64,000 nucleotides of DNA from NCBI GenBank assembly GCA_965216335.1, contig OZ244154.1:558001-622000 (forward strand), in the 5' to 3' direction. Positions within the stretch are counted from its first letter, which is position 1; the number at the start of each line of letters is the position of its first letter. Positions 49,837-59,414 of the stretch are shown here, piece by piece. The notes under the pieces were generated by a model, which was given only the letters and a program-made list of their open reading frames with translations, searched no databases and was not told where the DNA came from. Position numbers and translations under genes: made by a program. This DNA is from JAHEJE01 sp965216335 (GTDB lineage: Bacteria; Pseudomonadota; Alphaproteobacteria; Rhizobiales; Aestuariivirgaceae).

Positions 49837-50619
49837 ATGAAAATGGGCATAGCCAAGCTGTTTCTGCTCCTGTCCAGGTTCGCAATTTGCTTCGCCTTGC
49901 TCTGTGTGTTGATCAGTCAGGCGCTGCAGATTCAGCATTCACTGGCCCAAAGCAGCTCGTCTTTGCAGGATCTGCCCTTCTACAAGCGGCTGAAATTAGC
50001 CAAGGCAGGCGATGTTGACGCCCAGATATCGGTGGCGGAGTCTTACTTGCATGGGCGAGACAAGCGCAAGAAGTCACTTGTGAAGGCTGCGCAATGGTAC
50101 AAGCGCGCGGCAACGGCGGGCGATGCCAAGGCGCAGTTCCGGCTTGCACGTATCGTTCATGAGGGCGGCCCCCGCATTGAAGCCTCTCCGGATCTGGCTC
50201 TGCGCCTATACGACTCTGCCGCCAGACAAGGCCACGCCGAAGCGCAGTTTTGGCTGGGTTCGGCCTATCAGAACGGCGAAGGAACCGGACCGGACCAGGA
50301 AAAGGCCCTGGCGTGGTTCCGCAAGTCTGCCGAGGCGGGTGTGGCAGCGGCGCAGAACAGCCTCGGTCTGGCATACCTCTCCGGCAAAGGCATCGACCGT
50401 GACCTGACAAAGGCGGCTGACTACTTTTCGCGCGCCGCGGCACAGGGCCATGGCTGGGCAAAGAACAATTTGGCCGGCATGTATGAGATGGGCTGGGGCG
50501 TCGCGACGGATAAGAAGCAAGCGGTCGAACTCTACCGGCAGGCTGTCGACGCAGGTGTCGAACAGGCTGCGGCCAATATCGAACGGCTGCAAAGAAGCTC
50601 AGCTATGGCAACGCAGTAG
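49837..50619 (+). CDS. Secreted Sel1-repeat protein
   Basis: A protein of about 260 residues with a signal peptide or membrane anchor (MKMGIAKLFLLLSRFAICFA..., up to SLAQ). The mature part holds at least five Sel1-like helical repeats of about 36 residues: DAQISVAESYLHGR, AKAQFRLARIVHEG, AEAQFWLGSAYQNGEG, AAAQNSLGLAYLSGKG and GWAKNNLAGMYEMGWG, with YKRAA, FRKSAEAG and FSRAAAQG ends. Sel1 proteins often scaffold envelope or polysaccharide processes. The ATG at 49837 is preceded by GGGGG; an in-frame ATG at 49798 is the alternative. Confidence 0.85.
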   Translation: MKMGIAKLFLLLSRFAICFALLCVLISQALQIQHSLAQSSSSLQDLPFYKRLKLAKAGDVDAQISVAESYLHGRDKRKKSLVKAAQWYKRAATAGDAKAQFRLARIVHEGGPRIEASPDLALRLYDSAARQGHAEAQFWLGSAYQNGEGTGPDQEKALAWFRKSAEAGVAAAQNSLGLAYLSGKGIDRDLTKAADYFSRAAAQGHGWAKNNLAGMYEMGWGVATDKKQAVELYRQAVDAGVEQAAANIERLQRSSAMATQ

Positions 50620-50624
50620 ACGGG

Positions 50625-51992
50625 TCATTCCTGGTCTTGTGAAGCCTGCGAGATCAACGGCCAGACGTCGGGCACGCGACCAGAAGCCGGCATGTCCATG
50701 ATTGCCGCGATGAGCCGCTCGGGTTCAGCAACACCCCCGAAGATGAGCAACTCGGTTGCCTTGGCGATCATGTCAGCAGCGCTGAGCGGACTTTCCGGAT
50801 CGCCTTTAGCATCCTTGGAGTGACAAGTTTCCTGGTGACCGTTCGCGTACCTGAGAGACAAGCGACTGCCCCAGTGGTCAGGGTACAATTTTTCAAGCCC
50901 GCCGGAGGCTCTGAGATGTACCTTGCTGCGCAGTTCCGCCACTTCCTTGCGCGCCTGTTCCTCAAAGCAGTCGAAGCGCACGTGCCCATAGTGCAAGGCC
51001 GCCGCTACGCAATGCTGCAACGAAAATTTGGCAGCATAGATGCTGTCGGGTAACGGCCTGTCACAAAGCGCTATGGCGGCCTGATAGGTCTCGACTTCGA
51101 TGCTATCCAATTCACAAACTGCCTTCCCGTGTTCAGCCAATCCGCGATGAAGTTGCAGCGCGCAGTCGATCGCCGGGTGTGTGTGGCGGCACGAGGGCCA
51201 TGGCTTGATCGAGGTCATGTGCGCCTGCCAGGGCTCGTCGGCATCTGACAACAGCCGCCGGGGATCGCCATCAGGGCAGGTGGCGGCGAAGAACCCCCGT
51301 GGTCCCTCCAGGATACGTGGCGCGCCGGTTAAACCATGGTCCGCAAGGCCTGCCGCCACAAGACCGGCTTCGGCGGCGCGTCCGGCATGCAGATGTTTCG
51401 TCTCGGCGCCGGTATCCAGAAACTCCCACAGCCCGGCCGCCTGGCTGCCCGCGTTGCCGAGAGCGTTTAGGGTTTGTGCATCGTCAAGTCCCAGCAGATG
51501 AGACGCCGCCACTGCGGAACCAAAGGGGCCGCACGTCGCCGTGTTGTGCCATATCTTGTAGTGCGCCGGCCCGACGGACATTCCGACACGGCATGCAGCT
51601 TCGAAGCCATGCAGCAGCGCCGTCAAGGCGTTCCGGCCGTCCCGGTCAGGAGCGAGTGCGAGAATGACGGGGGCAACCGCACAGCCCGGATGGACAACGG
51701 AGGTCCGGTGCAAGTCGTCCATTTCAAGGATGTGGCACAACGCGCCCATGACGAACGCCTTGCGGCCGTCATCAAGAACCTGAAGGCTGTCGCCGCGCGC
51801 GCAGTCTCGGGCCCAGGCAAGCACCTTGCGCCCCTGCGGCGTCCTGCAACCGGCAAGCACGCTCGCCACGGCATCCAACAACAACAGCGCCGCATGTTCC
51901 CGATCGCGATCACCGACCGACTTTGCGCGAATATGGGCGATGAGCCGTGCCGTCAGAGCAGGTTCGCGGGTCAACGGGGCAGGGGGCTGCAT
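50625..51992 (-). CDS. MmgE/PrpD family protein
   Basis: A 455-residue protein of the MmgE/PrpD superfamily, which contains 2-methylcitrate dehydratases and related lyases or isomerases. Family blocks are LLLLDAVASVLAGCRTPQGR, AFVMGALCHILEMDDLHRTSVVHPGCAVAP, TCGPFGSAVAASHLLGLDD, MTSIKPWPSCRHTHPAIDCAL and AKFSLQHCVAAALHYG. It is one of the shorter members and has no prpC/prpB neighbours, so methylcitrate is not a safe substrate assignment. It is convergent with the Sel1 gene, 5 bp apart. Confidence 0.85.
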   Translation of the reverse strand: MQPPAPLTREPALTARLIAHIRAKSVGDRDREHAALLLLDAVASVLAGCRTPQGRKVLAWARDCARGDSLQVLDDGRKAFVMGALCHILEMDDLHRTSVVHPGCAVAPVILALAPDRDGRNALTALLHGFEAACRVGMSVGPAHYKIWHNTATCGPFGSAVAASHLLGLDDAQTLNALGNAGSQAAGLWEFLDTGAETKHLHAGRAAEAGLVAAGLADHGLTGAPRILEGPRGFFAATCPDGDPRRLLSDADEPWQAHMTSIKPWPSCRHTHPAIDCALQLHRGLAEHGKAVCELDSIEVETYQAAIALCDRPLPDSIYAAKFSLQHCVAAALHYGHVRFDCFEEQARKEVAELRSKVHLRASGGLEKLYPDHWGSRLSLRYANGHQETCHSKDAKGDPESPLSAADMIAKATELLIFGGVAEPERLIAAIMDMPASGRVPDVWPLISQASQDQE

Positions 51993-52135
51993 TCCGGATT
52001 TCCTAAAAGTTTAGCTGTTAACCATACCTGTCAATGCTCCCTTAACCAACTTTGGCCGACACTCGGACCAGTTTCAATGCCCGCAGACGCGGTCTGGTGG
52101 CTCCAGTCGGCCCGGGCGAAGTTGGTAAGTGTGTA

Positions 52136-53104
52136 ATGCGTCGTCCCGAGTACAGCCTGTCCAATCCTGCAAAGTTCACCGGTTCCGCATGGCGGCTCGC
52201 CGGTGCGGCAACCACGGTATCGGTGCTGTTGAGCGCCAGCCTCATTCTGACGGGTTGCGGAAAGTCCTCAAAGCAGGACCCGTTCGCCGGCGTCGGCAGC
52301 CCGATGTATCAGGGCTCCGGCCCGATACCGAAGGGAGGAGGGCGCAGGGCGCTCGGCAAACCATATGAAGTCGCCGGCAAGAAGTTCTACCCGGCCGAAG
52401 ATCCCGACTATGACAAGACCGGGCTGGGGTCATGGTATGGGCCAAAATTCCACAAGCGCATGACCTCAAATGGCGAATGGTTCGACATGAACTACCGGTC
52501 GGCGGCCCATCCGACTTTGCCGCTGCCAAGCTACGCAAAGGTGACGAACCTTGAGAACGGCCGCAAGATGATCGTCAGAATCAACGATCGCGGACCGTTC
52601 GTCGGCCCCCGGATCATCGATCTTTCCCGCAAGTCGGCACAAATCCTCGGTTACGACAAGAAGGGCAAGGCCAAGGTGCGTGTACAGTACATCGGCCCGG
52701 CACCTCTCAACGACAAGGGCACCCATCTGGCTGCAATGAATGACGAGCTGGCCCGCGGCACCCCGCTGCGCTACATGATCGCTTCGGCCAACCAGCGGTC
52801 CGGCGGCACCCGCGTGGCGTCCGCCAACACGAGCAGTTCCTCCGCATTGCAACCGACCGCGGCATCCGGTGCAGGGTACTATGTGCAGGTCGGCGCCTTT
52901 GGCGAACTGGGCAACGCCGAGCGTGCGCGCCAGCGTCTGCAAGGCGTAGCGCCGGTTATCGTAACCCCGGTCAACGGACAATATGGCACGCTCTATCGCG
53001 TCAAGCTCGGCCCTCTGGCCAAACGCCATCAGGCCGACACCGCTCTCGGCCATGCCGTCGATGCCGGTCATCACGATGCCAGAATCGTGATCGCCGCAAA
53101 CTAG
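52136..53104 (+). CDS. rlpA: RlpA-family lipoprotein (DPBB + SPOR domains)
   Basis: About 322 residues. The N-terminus is a lipoprotein signal with the lipobox LILTGCG. Residues about 100-190 form the double-psi beta-barrel of RlpA (GLGSWYGPKFHKRMTSNGEW, YAKVTNLENGRKMIVRINDRGPFV, RIIDLSRKSAQILGY), which cleaves denuded septal peptidoglycan in some bacteria. The last ~75 residues are a SPOR domain (YYVQVGAFGELGNAERARQRL, YRVKLGPL), which targets denuded glycans at the division site. ATG 52136 was chosen; a TTG at 52052 is in frame. It precedes the D,D-carboxypeptidase gene by about 80 bp. Confidence 0.88.
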   Translation: MRRPEYSLSNPAKFTGSAWRLAGAATTVSVLLSASLILTGCGKSSKQDPFAGVGSPMYQGSGPIPKGGGRRALGKPYEVAGKKFYPAEDPDYDKTGLGSWYGPKFHKRMTSNGEWFDMNYRSAAHPTLPLPSYAKVTNLENGRKMIVRINDRGPFVGPRIIDLSRKSAQILGYDKKGKAKVRVQYIGPAPLNDKGTHLAAMNDELARGTPLRYMIASANQRSGGTRVASANTSSSSALQPTAASGAGYYVQVGAFGELGNAERARQRLQGVAPVIVTPVNGQYGTLYRVKLGPLAKRHQADTALGHAVDAGHHDARIVIAAN

Positions 53105-53186
53105 GCGCAGCGCGCAAGCCTTACTTGATTTCAGCTTGGCGGCTCTGTAGCGTTCTGCTGACCTTATAAAAGGTTTGAGTAACAAG

Positions 53187-54407
53187 ATGCGTGCTGAAGT
53201 CGAAGTGTTGACACCACCAGTGCAAGGCCGTGATCGGCGAACAAGACAGTCATTCTTTGCGGTTCTGCTTGTCGTCTTCACAGCTTTGACGGCTGCAAAC
53301 GCAGTCGCACCGGCTCGCGCACAAGGCGAATACGAAACAGCGGCGAAGTACGCCATTCTGCTCGATTCAAAATCCGGCAAGGTATTTTTCGAGAAAGGTG
53401 CCGACGAACTGATGTCGCCGGCCAGCATGAGCAAGATCATGACCATGCTGATGGTGTTTGAGCGCCTAAAGGATAAGCGCCTGAAGCTCAGCGATGAATT
53501 CATCATCAGCGAGGACGCCTGGCGCCGTGGCGGTGCATCTTCCGGCGGTTCGACAATGTATGCCGAGTTGAACTCCCGCGTGAAACTGGAAGATCTGATC
53601 CGCGGTGTCACCATTCAGTCCGCAAACGATGCCTGTATTGCAATTGCCGAAGGTATCGCCGGCTCGGAAGGCGCGTTTGCCGACATGATGACCAAGCGGG
53701 CCCGAAAGCTCGGCCTGGAGAAGTCCACCTTCCGCAATTCGACCGGCTTGCCGGACCCAGAACACAAGATGACCGCCCGCGAACTGGCGACCCTGACGCG
53801 CTATTTGATCGAGGTCTTCCCGGAATTCTACCGGCACTACAGCGAACGCGAGTTCACCTGGAATAAGATAAAGCAGCAAAACCGTAATCCGTTGCTTGGA
53901 AAGTTCCCCGGCGCAGACGGTGTAAAGACCGGCTACATCCGCGAAGCCGGATACGGCCTGGTCGGCTCGGCCATTCGCGACGGCCGCCGGCTTATTGTTG
54001 TGCTCAACGGTATGCGCTCAAAGTCCGAACGCGCCAAGGAAGCCAAGAAAATCCTGGACTGGGGCTTCCGCAGGTTCAGGCCTGTAAACATCTACGAAGT
54101 CGGCGAGACGGTTTCCGAAGCCCGCGTCTGGGGCGGCACCAAGGCTTGGGTAAAGCTGGTCAGCGAGCGACCGGTAAATCTGTTGCTGGCCCCGGAAGAG
54201 CGGGAATCCGCGTTGGCTGAGGTCGTCTACAAAGGGCCTCTCAAAGCCCCCATCCGCCAGGGCCAGGAAGTTGCCGAAATCAGGTTGAGCGTCGGCGGCC
54301 GGGTGGTCGCCAAGCAGCCGTTGGTCACCGCGAGCAGCATCGATGAAGGCCAATCGATGTGGCGCAAGGCTTTCGATACGCTGGCATTCATGGTTCTGGG
54401 CGGCTAG
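53187..54407 (+). CDS. D-alanyl-D-alanine carboxypeptidase (PBP5/DacC-like)
   Basis: About 406 residues. Residues about 25-45 form a signal peptide (FFAVLLVVFTALTAANA..., cleavage near ARAQ). The three penicillin-binding motifs of class C peptidases are present: SxxK in SPASMSKIMTML, SxN in IQSANDACIAIAE and KTG in GVKTGYIREAGY. The C-terminal PBP5-C domain follows. It trims the terminal D-Ala of peptidoglycan pentapeptides. An in-frame TTG at 53175 is upstream, but ATG 53187 is more usual. It starts the run of tmk, holB, metG, tatD. Confidence 0.93.
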   Translation: MRAEVEVLTPPVQGRDRRTRQSFFAVLLVVFTALTAANAVAPARAQGEYETAAKYAILLDSKSGKVFFEKGADELMSPASMSKIMTMLMVFERLKDKRLKLSDEFIISEDAWRRGGASSGGSTMYAELNSRVKLEDLIRGVTIQSANDACIAIAEGIAGSEGAFADMMTKRARKLGLEKSTFRNSTGLPDPEHKMTARELATLTRYLIEVFPEFYRHYSEREFTWNKIKQQNRNPLLGKFPGADGVKTGYIREAGYGLVGSAIRDGRRLIVVLNGMRSKSERAKEAKKILDWGFRRFRPVNIYEVGETVSEARVWGGTKAWVKLVSERPVNLLLAPEERESALAEVVYKGPLKAPIRQGQEVAEIRLSVGGRVVAKQPLVTASSIDEGQSMWRKAFDTLAFMVLGG

Positions 54408-54416
54408 AACGCTGGC

Positions 54417-55049
54417 GTGACACAGGGATTGTTCATTACGTTCGAGGGTGGCGAGGGCGTCGGCAAGTCGACGCAGATTGCCCGGCTGTCGGCATGGCTG
54501 GAAGCTGAGGGCCATCGCACGATTGCCACGCGTGAACCTGGCGGAACGCCCGCAGCCGAAGCGGTGCGGGCATTGCTGGTGCGCGGCGCTACCGATACCT
54601 GGTCGCCACACTCCGAAGCTCTGCTGAACTATGCCGCACGAGACAGTCACGTGCGCGAGGTCATTCGTCCCGCACTTGAAGACGGACAAGCGGTGCTGTG
54701 CGACCGGTTCTCCGATTCCACCCGTGTCTATCAGGGCTTGGCCGCAGAATGCGATATGAGGTTGTTGGACTGCCTGGAACAGATCATCCTAGGCACCACA
54801 ATCCCCGATGCGACCTTCATCCTGGATTTGGATCCAGAAATTGGCTTACAGCGCGCGCGCACTCGGCCTCAGGCTGGCGAAGACCGTTTCGAGCGCAAGG
54901 GGCGAGCGTTCCACGACCGGGTCCGGCAAGGGTTCCTCGCCATAGCCCGGGCAAATCCGGACCGTTGCCATGTCATCGATGCTAGTCGGGATGAAGCGGC
55001 CATCGCCGCGAATATCCGGGCCATTGTTGCTTCGCATCTGGCAAGGTGA
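54417..55049 (+). CDS. tmk: Thymidylate kinase
   Basis: A 210-residue P-loop kinase that makes dTDP from dTMP. Motifs: P-loop EGGEGVGKSTQIARL, the DRFSDSTRVYQG substrate loop, and a LID region with the Arg-rich stretch RTRPQAGEDRFERKG. The start codon is GTG, 9 bp after the carboxypeptidase stop. Its stop overlaps the next gene's GTG by 4 bp. Confidence 0.95.
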   Translation: MTQGLFITFEGGEGVGKSTQIARLSAWLEAEGHRTIATREPGGTPAAEAVRALLVRGATDTWSPHSEALLNYAARDSHVREVIRPALEDGQAVLCDRFSDSTRVYQGLAAECDMRLLDCLEQIILGTTIPDATFILDLDPEIGLQRARTRPQAGEDRFERKGRAFHDRVRQGFLAIARANPDRCHVIDASRDEAAIAANIRAIVASHLAR

Positions 55050-56116
55050 TATCGCACTCGGGCATGAGTGGCGACGAAACAGCTGATCCGAGGCAAGCTC
55101 CACATCATCCACGCTTGCGGCAAGTGCTATACGGCCAACAGGCTGCAGAACACAAGCTGCTGAAGGCATACACGTCCGGCCGTTGCCATCATGCCTGGGT
55201 ACTGGCCGGTCCGCGCGGCATCGGCAAGGCAACGCTGGCCTACCGCTTCGCCCGCTTCGTCCTTGCAAACCCAACCCCCGACACCAGTAGGTTTGCCGAC
55301 CTGTCCGTTGATGCCGGCCACCCGGTCGCCATGCGCATAGCATCTCGAGGGCATTCCGACCTTGTTGTGCTGGAACGCACATTTGATGAGAAAACCCAGC
55401 GCCTGAAGCAAATCATCGATGTCGATCAGGCCCGAAAGGCAGCCGGTTTTTTCAACCACACGGCAGGGGAGGGCGGTTGGCGGGTTTGCATTGTCGATGC
55501 CGCCGATGATCTCAATCCTGCTGCCGCGAACGCCCTGCTTAAGATCATCGAGGAACCGCCGCCGAGGGCTTTGTTCCTTCTGATCGCCCACACGCCAGGC
55601 CGGCTGCTCGCAACCATCCGGTCACGCTGTATCAGACTGGACCTGCCGCCGCTCGAAGGTGATGCCATTGCCAAAATTGTCACTGAGGTTGAGGGCGGCG
55701 CACCGCCGGGCATTGACCATCTGCAAGAATTGTCGGGCGGCAGTGCCGGCAGGGCTCTAGAGCTTCTCCAGTCCGGCGCAAGCCGCAAGTTCGAGGATTT
55801 CCGGAAACTCGTTTCCGCAGGCGCACCGTTTGACCGGAAGACCATGTGGAGCCTCAGCACCCAGATGAGCCAGCGAAGCCAGGATGCCGAGTACCGGCTG
55901 TTCTGCGAGTTGCTCGAACAATGGCTGATGGCCCGGGCCGCAAGCGCGGCAAGAAACAACAGCGAACTTGCTGGCGCGGCAAGTTGGGCAGAGCAGGGTA
56001 GTCAATTAGGTCATTCCATTCGCCGGGCAAATGCCCTAAATCTCGACCGCCGCGAAGTCTTGCTAAATGCCTTTGAGTCGATTGAAAGCACAACGCTGGC
56101 TTTGCACCCGAAATAG
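55046..56116 (+). CDS. holB: DNA polymerase III subunit delta'
   Basis: A 356-residue AAA+ clamp-loader subunit. The P-loop is HAWVLAGPRGIGKATLAYRFARF; RRVCIVD-like and NALLKIIEEPPPRALFLLIAHT come next (sensor 1 and the conserved EEPP), with SRCIRLDLPPL at sensor 2's neighbourhood. It loads the beta clamp during replication. The GTG start overlaps the tmk stop (GTGA); an ATG at 55064 is an in-frame alternative. The pairing with tmk is conserved in proteobacteria. Confidence 0.93.
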   Translation: MISHSGMSGDETADPRQAPHHPRLRQVLYGQQAAEHKLLKAYTSGRCHHAWVLAGPRGIGKATLAYRFARFVLANPTPDTSRFADLSVDAGHPVAMRIASRGHSDLVVLERTFDEKTQRLKQIIDVDQARKAAGFFNHTAGEGGWRVCIVDAADDLNPAAANALLKIIEEPPPRALFLLIAHTPGRLLATIRSRCIRLDLPPLEGDAIAKIVTEVEGGAPPGIDHLQELSGGSAGRALELLQSGASRKFEDFRKLVSAGAPFDRKTMWSLSTQMSQRSQDAEYRLFCELLEQWLMARAASAARNNSELAGAASWAEQGSQLGHSIRRANALNLDRREVLLNAFESIESTTLALHPK

Positions 56117-56143
56117 AACAACAGCCGGACTGCGCGCGCGGGC

Positions 56144-57700
56144 ATGAGCGACAAGACGAAATTCTACATAACAACGGCGATTTCCTACCCCAACGGCGAT
56201 CCCCACATCGGCCATGCCTATGAAGCGCTGGCGACCGATGCCTTGGCGCGGTTCAAGGCGCTGGATGGCTACGATGTATTCTTTTTGACAGGCACCGATG
56301 AACACGGCCAGAAAATACAGCAAACGGCGGCCAAACTCGGTAAATCCGCGGTGGAGTTCATCGAAGAAAAAACCCCAAAATTCCGCCGGATGGTCGAGGC
56401 GCTGAACTGCTCGCACGATGATTTCATCCGCACCACAGAGCCGCGCCACAAGGCCTCGGTCACGGAGGTCTGGCGGCGCATGGCGGCGAACGGCGACATC
56501 TACCTCGACAAGTACTCCGGCTGGTATTCGGTACGCGACGAGGCCTTCTACGGCGAGGGTGAGTTGGAGGACGTCGACGGTCAGAAAATCGCCAAACCGA
56601 CCGGCACCCCCGTTGAATGGGTTGAAGAGGAAAGCTACTTCTTTCGCCTGAGCGCCTATCAGGACCGTCTGCTTGCGCATTATGAGGCCAATCCGGACTT
56701 TATCGGACCAGCCGAACGCCGCAATGAAGTTGTGAGTTTCGTCAAGGGCGGCCTGCAGGATCTGTCGGTTTCGCGCACCACGTTCGATTGGGGCATTCCG
56801 GTGCCCGATGCTCCCGGTCATGTGATGTATGTCTGGGTCGATGCGTTGACCAACTACCTGTCGGCAACCGGGTTTCCCGATCCCAACCACCCCAGGGCCG
56901 GCTTCTGGCCGGCTGATGTCCATGTCATCGGCAAGGATATCGTGCGGTTCCACGCCATCTATTGGCCGGCATTCCTGATGTCGGCAGGCTTGCCGCTGCC
57001 CAAGCGGGTTTTCGGGCACGGCTTCCTGTTCAACCGTGGTGAGAAGATGTCCAAGTCGACCGGCAACGTGATCGATCCGATCGGTATGATCGACCACTAC
57101 GGCGTCGATCAGGTCCGTTACTTTTTCCTGCGCGAGGTGCCCTTCGGCCAGGACGGCAACTATAGCCATGAGGCGATCGTCAACCGGATCAACGCGGATC
57201 TGGCCAATGACCTCGGCAACTTCGCCCAGCGGGCCTTGTCGATGGTGGCGAAGAACTGCGACGGCAAGGTGCCTGAGCCTGGGCCGCTGAGCGACCCAGA
57301 CAAGGACCTGCTGTCGCAGGTCGATGTGGTGTTGGACGAAATTCGCCCCCATATCGACTCACAAGCGATCAACAGGGGACTTGATGCAATCTGGAAGCTG
57401 GTCGCCGACGCAAACCGGTACTTTGCCGGCCAGGAACCATGGGCGTTGAAGAAAACCGATCCGGCACGCATGGCAACTGTGCTTTACGTATCCGCTGAGG
57501 TGCTCCGGCAATTCGCCATTCTGGCCATGCCGTTCATGCCGGGCAGTGCCGAAAAGCTGCTCGACCAGTTGAACGTTGATGCGTCGCGGCGCGATTTTCG
57601 CTGGCTGGGCGTGGCCGGCCGCATGGCGCCGGGCACCGCGTTGCCGAAACCGCAGGGCGTGTTTCCGCGCTATGTCGAGCCGGAGGCGGCGGGCAGCTGA
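56144..57700 (+). CDS. metG: Methionyl-tRNA synthetase
   Basis: A 518-residue class I aminoacyl-tRNA synthetase. The HIGH motif is SYPNGDPHIGHAYEALATD, the KMSKS motif is GEKMSKSTGNVIDP, and WVDALTNYLSATGFPD is a methionine-site block. It is the short type without the C-terminal tRNA-binding domain found in the long form, and the connective peptide shows no obvious zinc Cys set. It charges tRNA-Met. The position after holB is usual for Rhizobiales-like genomes. Confidence 0.95.
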   Translation: MSDKTKFYITTAISYPNGDPHIGHAYEALATDALARFKALDGYDVFFLTGTDEHGQKIQQTAAKLGKSAVEFIEEKTPKFRRMVEALNCSHDDFIRTTEPRHKASVTEVWRRMAANGDIYLDKYSGWYSVRDEAFYGEGELEDVDGQKIAKPTGTPVEWVEEESYFFRLSAYQDRLLAHYEANPDFIGPAERRNEVVSFVKGGLQDLSVSRTTFDWGIPVPDAPGHVMYVWVDALTNYLSATGFPDPNHPRAGFWPADVHVIGKDIVRFHAIYWPAFLMSAGLPLPKRVFGHGFLFNRGEKMSKSTGNVIDPIGMIDHYGVDQVRYFFLREVPFGQDGNYSHEAIVNRINADLANDLGNFAQRALSMVAKNCDGKVPEPGPLSDPDKDLLSQVDVVLDEIRPHIDSQAINRGLDAIWKLVADANRYFAGQEPWALKKTDPARMATVLYVSAEVLRQFAILAMPFMPGSAEKLLDQLNVDASRRDFRWLGVAGRMAPGTALPKPQGVFPRYVEPEAAGS

Positions 57701-57704
57701 CGGC

Positions 57705-58517
57705 ATGGGTTTTGCGATTGTAGATAGTCACTGTCATCTCGATTTTGACAGCCTTGCCGGTGACATGGACGGTGTCTTGGCGCGCGCCGGTGAGGCCGGG
57801 GTCCACCTCATGGTGACCATCAGCACCCGGGTTCGCAAATTCGACCGTATACTGAAGATCGCCGAACAGCATGAGCAGGTCTACTGCTCGGTCGGAACCC
57901 ATCCGCACAACGCCGCAGAGGAACCGGACGTCACGGCGGACGAGCTGGTCGATCTGGCCGCCCATCCCAAGGTCGTCGCCATTGGAGAGGCCGGCCTCGA
58001 CTACCACTATGACAACAGCCCACGCGACATGCAGGCGGTTGGCTTCCGTGTGCACATCGAAGCCGCACGGCGCACCGGTCTGCCGCTGGTCATTCATTCC
58101 AGGTCGGCCGAGCAAGACACCGCGCAAATTCTGAGAGAAGAAATGGGGCAGGGGGCATTCAAACCCCTGCTCCACTGTTTTTCTTCCAGCCTGGCTCTAG
58201 CCGAAGCCGGCATGGCCCTTGATGCCTACTTTTCTTTTTCCGGTATCCTGACATTCAAGACTGCCGCCGAAATTCATAGAGCTGCCCAGATCGTTCCGGA
58301 GGATCGCATCCTGGTGGAAACCGACGCTCCTTACCTGGCACCGGTACCGCATCGTGGTCGGCCCAATGAACCGGCATATGTCGCACATACACTGCGGCAT
58401 TTGGCGGGACTGCGTGGGCTGACAGAGGCCGCCGCAGCGCGCGCGACAAGCGACAACTTCTTTAGGCTTTTCGCCAAGGTTGATCGCCCGGCGATCTTCA
58501 GTCCGGAGGAGCAGTAG
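57705..58517 (+). CDS. TatD-family metal-dependent DNase/hydrolase
   Basis: A 270-residue TIM-barrel hydrolase. The N-terminal metal motif is VDSHCHLDFDSL, followed by YCSVGTHPHNAAEEPDVT, IGEAGLDYHYDNSPR, LVIHSRSAEQDT, PLLHCFSSSLALAE and LVETDAPYLAP. All metal His/Asp/Glu are present. TatD proteins act as 3'-5' exonucleases or D-aminoacyl-tRNA hydrolase-like enzymes. The ATG at 57705 gives this N-terminus; longer frames have no homology. It is 4 bp after metG. Confidence 0.92.
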   Translation: MGFAIVDSHCHLDFDSLAGDMDGVLARAGEAGVHLMVTISTRVRKFDRILKIAEQHEQVYCSVGTHPHNAAEEPDVTADELVDLAAHPKVVAIGEAGLDYHYDNSPRDMQAVGFRVHIEAARRTGLPLVIHSRSAEQDTAQILREEMGQGAFKPLLHCFSSSLALAEAGMALDAYFSFSGILTFKTAAEIHRAAQIVPEDRILVETDAPYLAPVPHRGRPNEPAYVAHTLRHLAGLRGLTEAAAARATSDNFFRLFAKVDRPAIFSPEEQ

Positions 58518-58519
58518 CC

Positions 58520-59317
58520 GTGGCAGGCAGGTTCACAATACTCGGCTGCGGATCATCCGGCGGCGTACCGCGTATCGGCAACGTGTGGGGCAACTGCGAC
58601 CCGGACAATCCAAAGAATCGGCGTCGGCGGTGCTCAGCGCTGGTTGAGGTGTTCGATGAGAACGGCGCAGCGACCCGGGTCCTCATCGACACCACGCCAG
58701 ACATGCGCGAGCAGATGCTCGCAACCGGTATCAGAAAGCTCGATGCGGTGCTGTACACCCACGAACACGCCGATCACACCCATGGTATCGACGAGCTGCG
58801 CGCCTTTGCCTTGCTGATGCGCCGGCGCATTCCGATTTGGGCCAACGACCGCACCGGTACAATGTTGCTTGGCCGCTTCGGCTATTGTTTCTACACACCG
58901 CCAGGCAGCGACTATCCGCCAATCCTGGAACTCAACCGGTTGGTGCCGTGTCAGGCTGTGACCATCGGCGGCGATGGCGGGCCGATCACCGCCATTCCAT
59001 TCGAAGTGGAACATGGAACCATCCGCGCGCTGGGTTTCCGCATTGGTGGCGTGGCATACTTGCCGGATGTCAAAAGGATTACCGACGAAGCGGCGGCGCA
59101 CTTGCAAGGTCTCGATGTTTTGATCCTCGACGCCTTGCGCCCGACACCGCACAACAGCCATTTGTCACTGCCTGAGGCGCTCGAATGGATTGAGCGTCTG
59201 ACACCAACAAGGGCGATACTGACTAACTTGCACATCGATATGGATTTCAAAGCACTGCAGGAACAACTTCCAGCAAATGTTGAGCCTGCATACGATGGTC
59301 TGACATGCAAGTTCTAG
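58520..59317 (+). CDS. MBL-fold metallohydrolase (PhnP-like)
   Basis: A 265-residue metallo-beta-lactamase fold protein. The metal motif HxHxDH appears as YTHEHADHTHGIDELR. Other blocks are ILGCGSSGGVPRIGNVWGNCD, LIDTTPDMREQML, VEHGTIRALGFRIGGVAYLPD, and DALRPTPHNSHLSL. The NCDPDNPKNRRRRCSALVE stretch is typical of the PhnP/Lrp group of phosphodiesterases. The start is GTG with GGAGGAG upstream. It is 2 bp after the tatD gene, which is a recurrent arrangement. Confidence 0.9.
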   Translation: MAGRFTILGCGSSGGVPRIGNVWGNCDPDNPKNRRRRCSALVEVFDENGAATRVLIDTTPDMREQMLATGIRKLDAVLYTHEHADHTHGIDELRAFALLMRRRIPIWANDRTGTMLLGRFGYCFYTPPGSDYPPILELNRLVPCQAVTIGGDGGPITAIPFEVEHGTIRALGFRIGGVAYLPDVKRITDEAAAHLQGLDVLILDALRPTPHNSHLSLPEALEWIERLTPTRAILTNLHIDMDFKALQEQLPANVEPAYDGLTCKF

Positions 59318-59352
59318 CAACTACGGCAGCAAAAGCCTCATATAAAATATTC

Positions 59353-59368
59353 CATAATATATATTATG
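59353..59368. repeat. Perfect 16-bp AT-rich palindrome between the MBL and mazG genes
   Basis: CATAATATATATTATG reads the same on both strands. It sits in an unusually AT-rich stretch (about 59338-59378) in an otherwise GC-rich sequence. It lies 36 bp after the MBL stop and 47 bp before mazG, so it may be an operator or promoter element for mazG. Confidence 0.5.
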
Positions 59369-59414
59369 CGAAATATCCTGAGGCGTTGCGGAATCTCGAT
59401 TGCCGCATAGTTCC

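Noticed and set aside
56063..57352. Long minus-strand open frame (429 codons)
   Set aside because: Shadow of metG.
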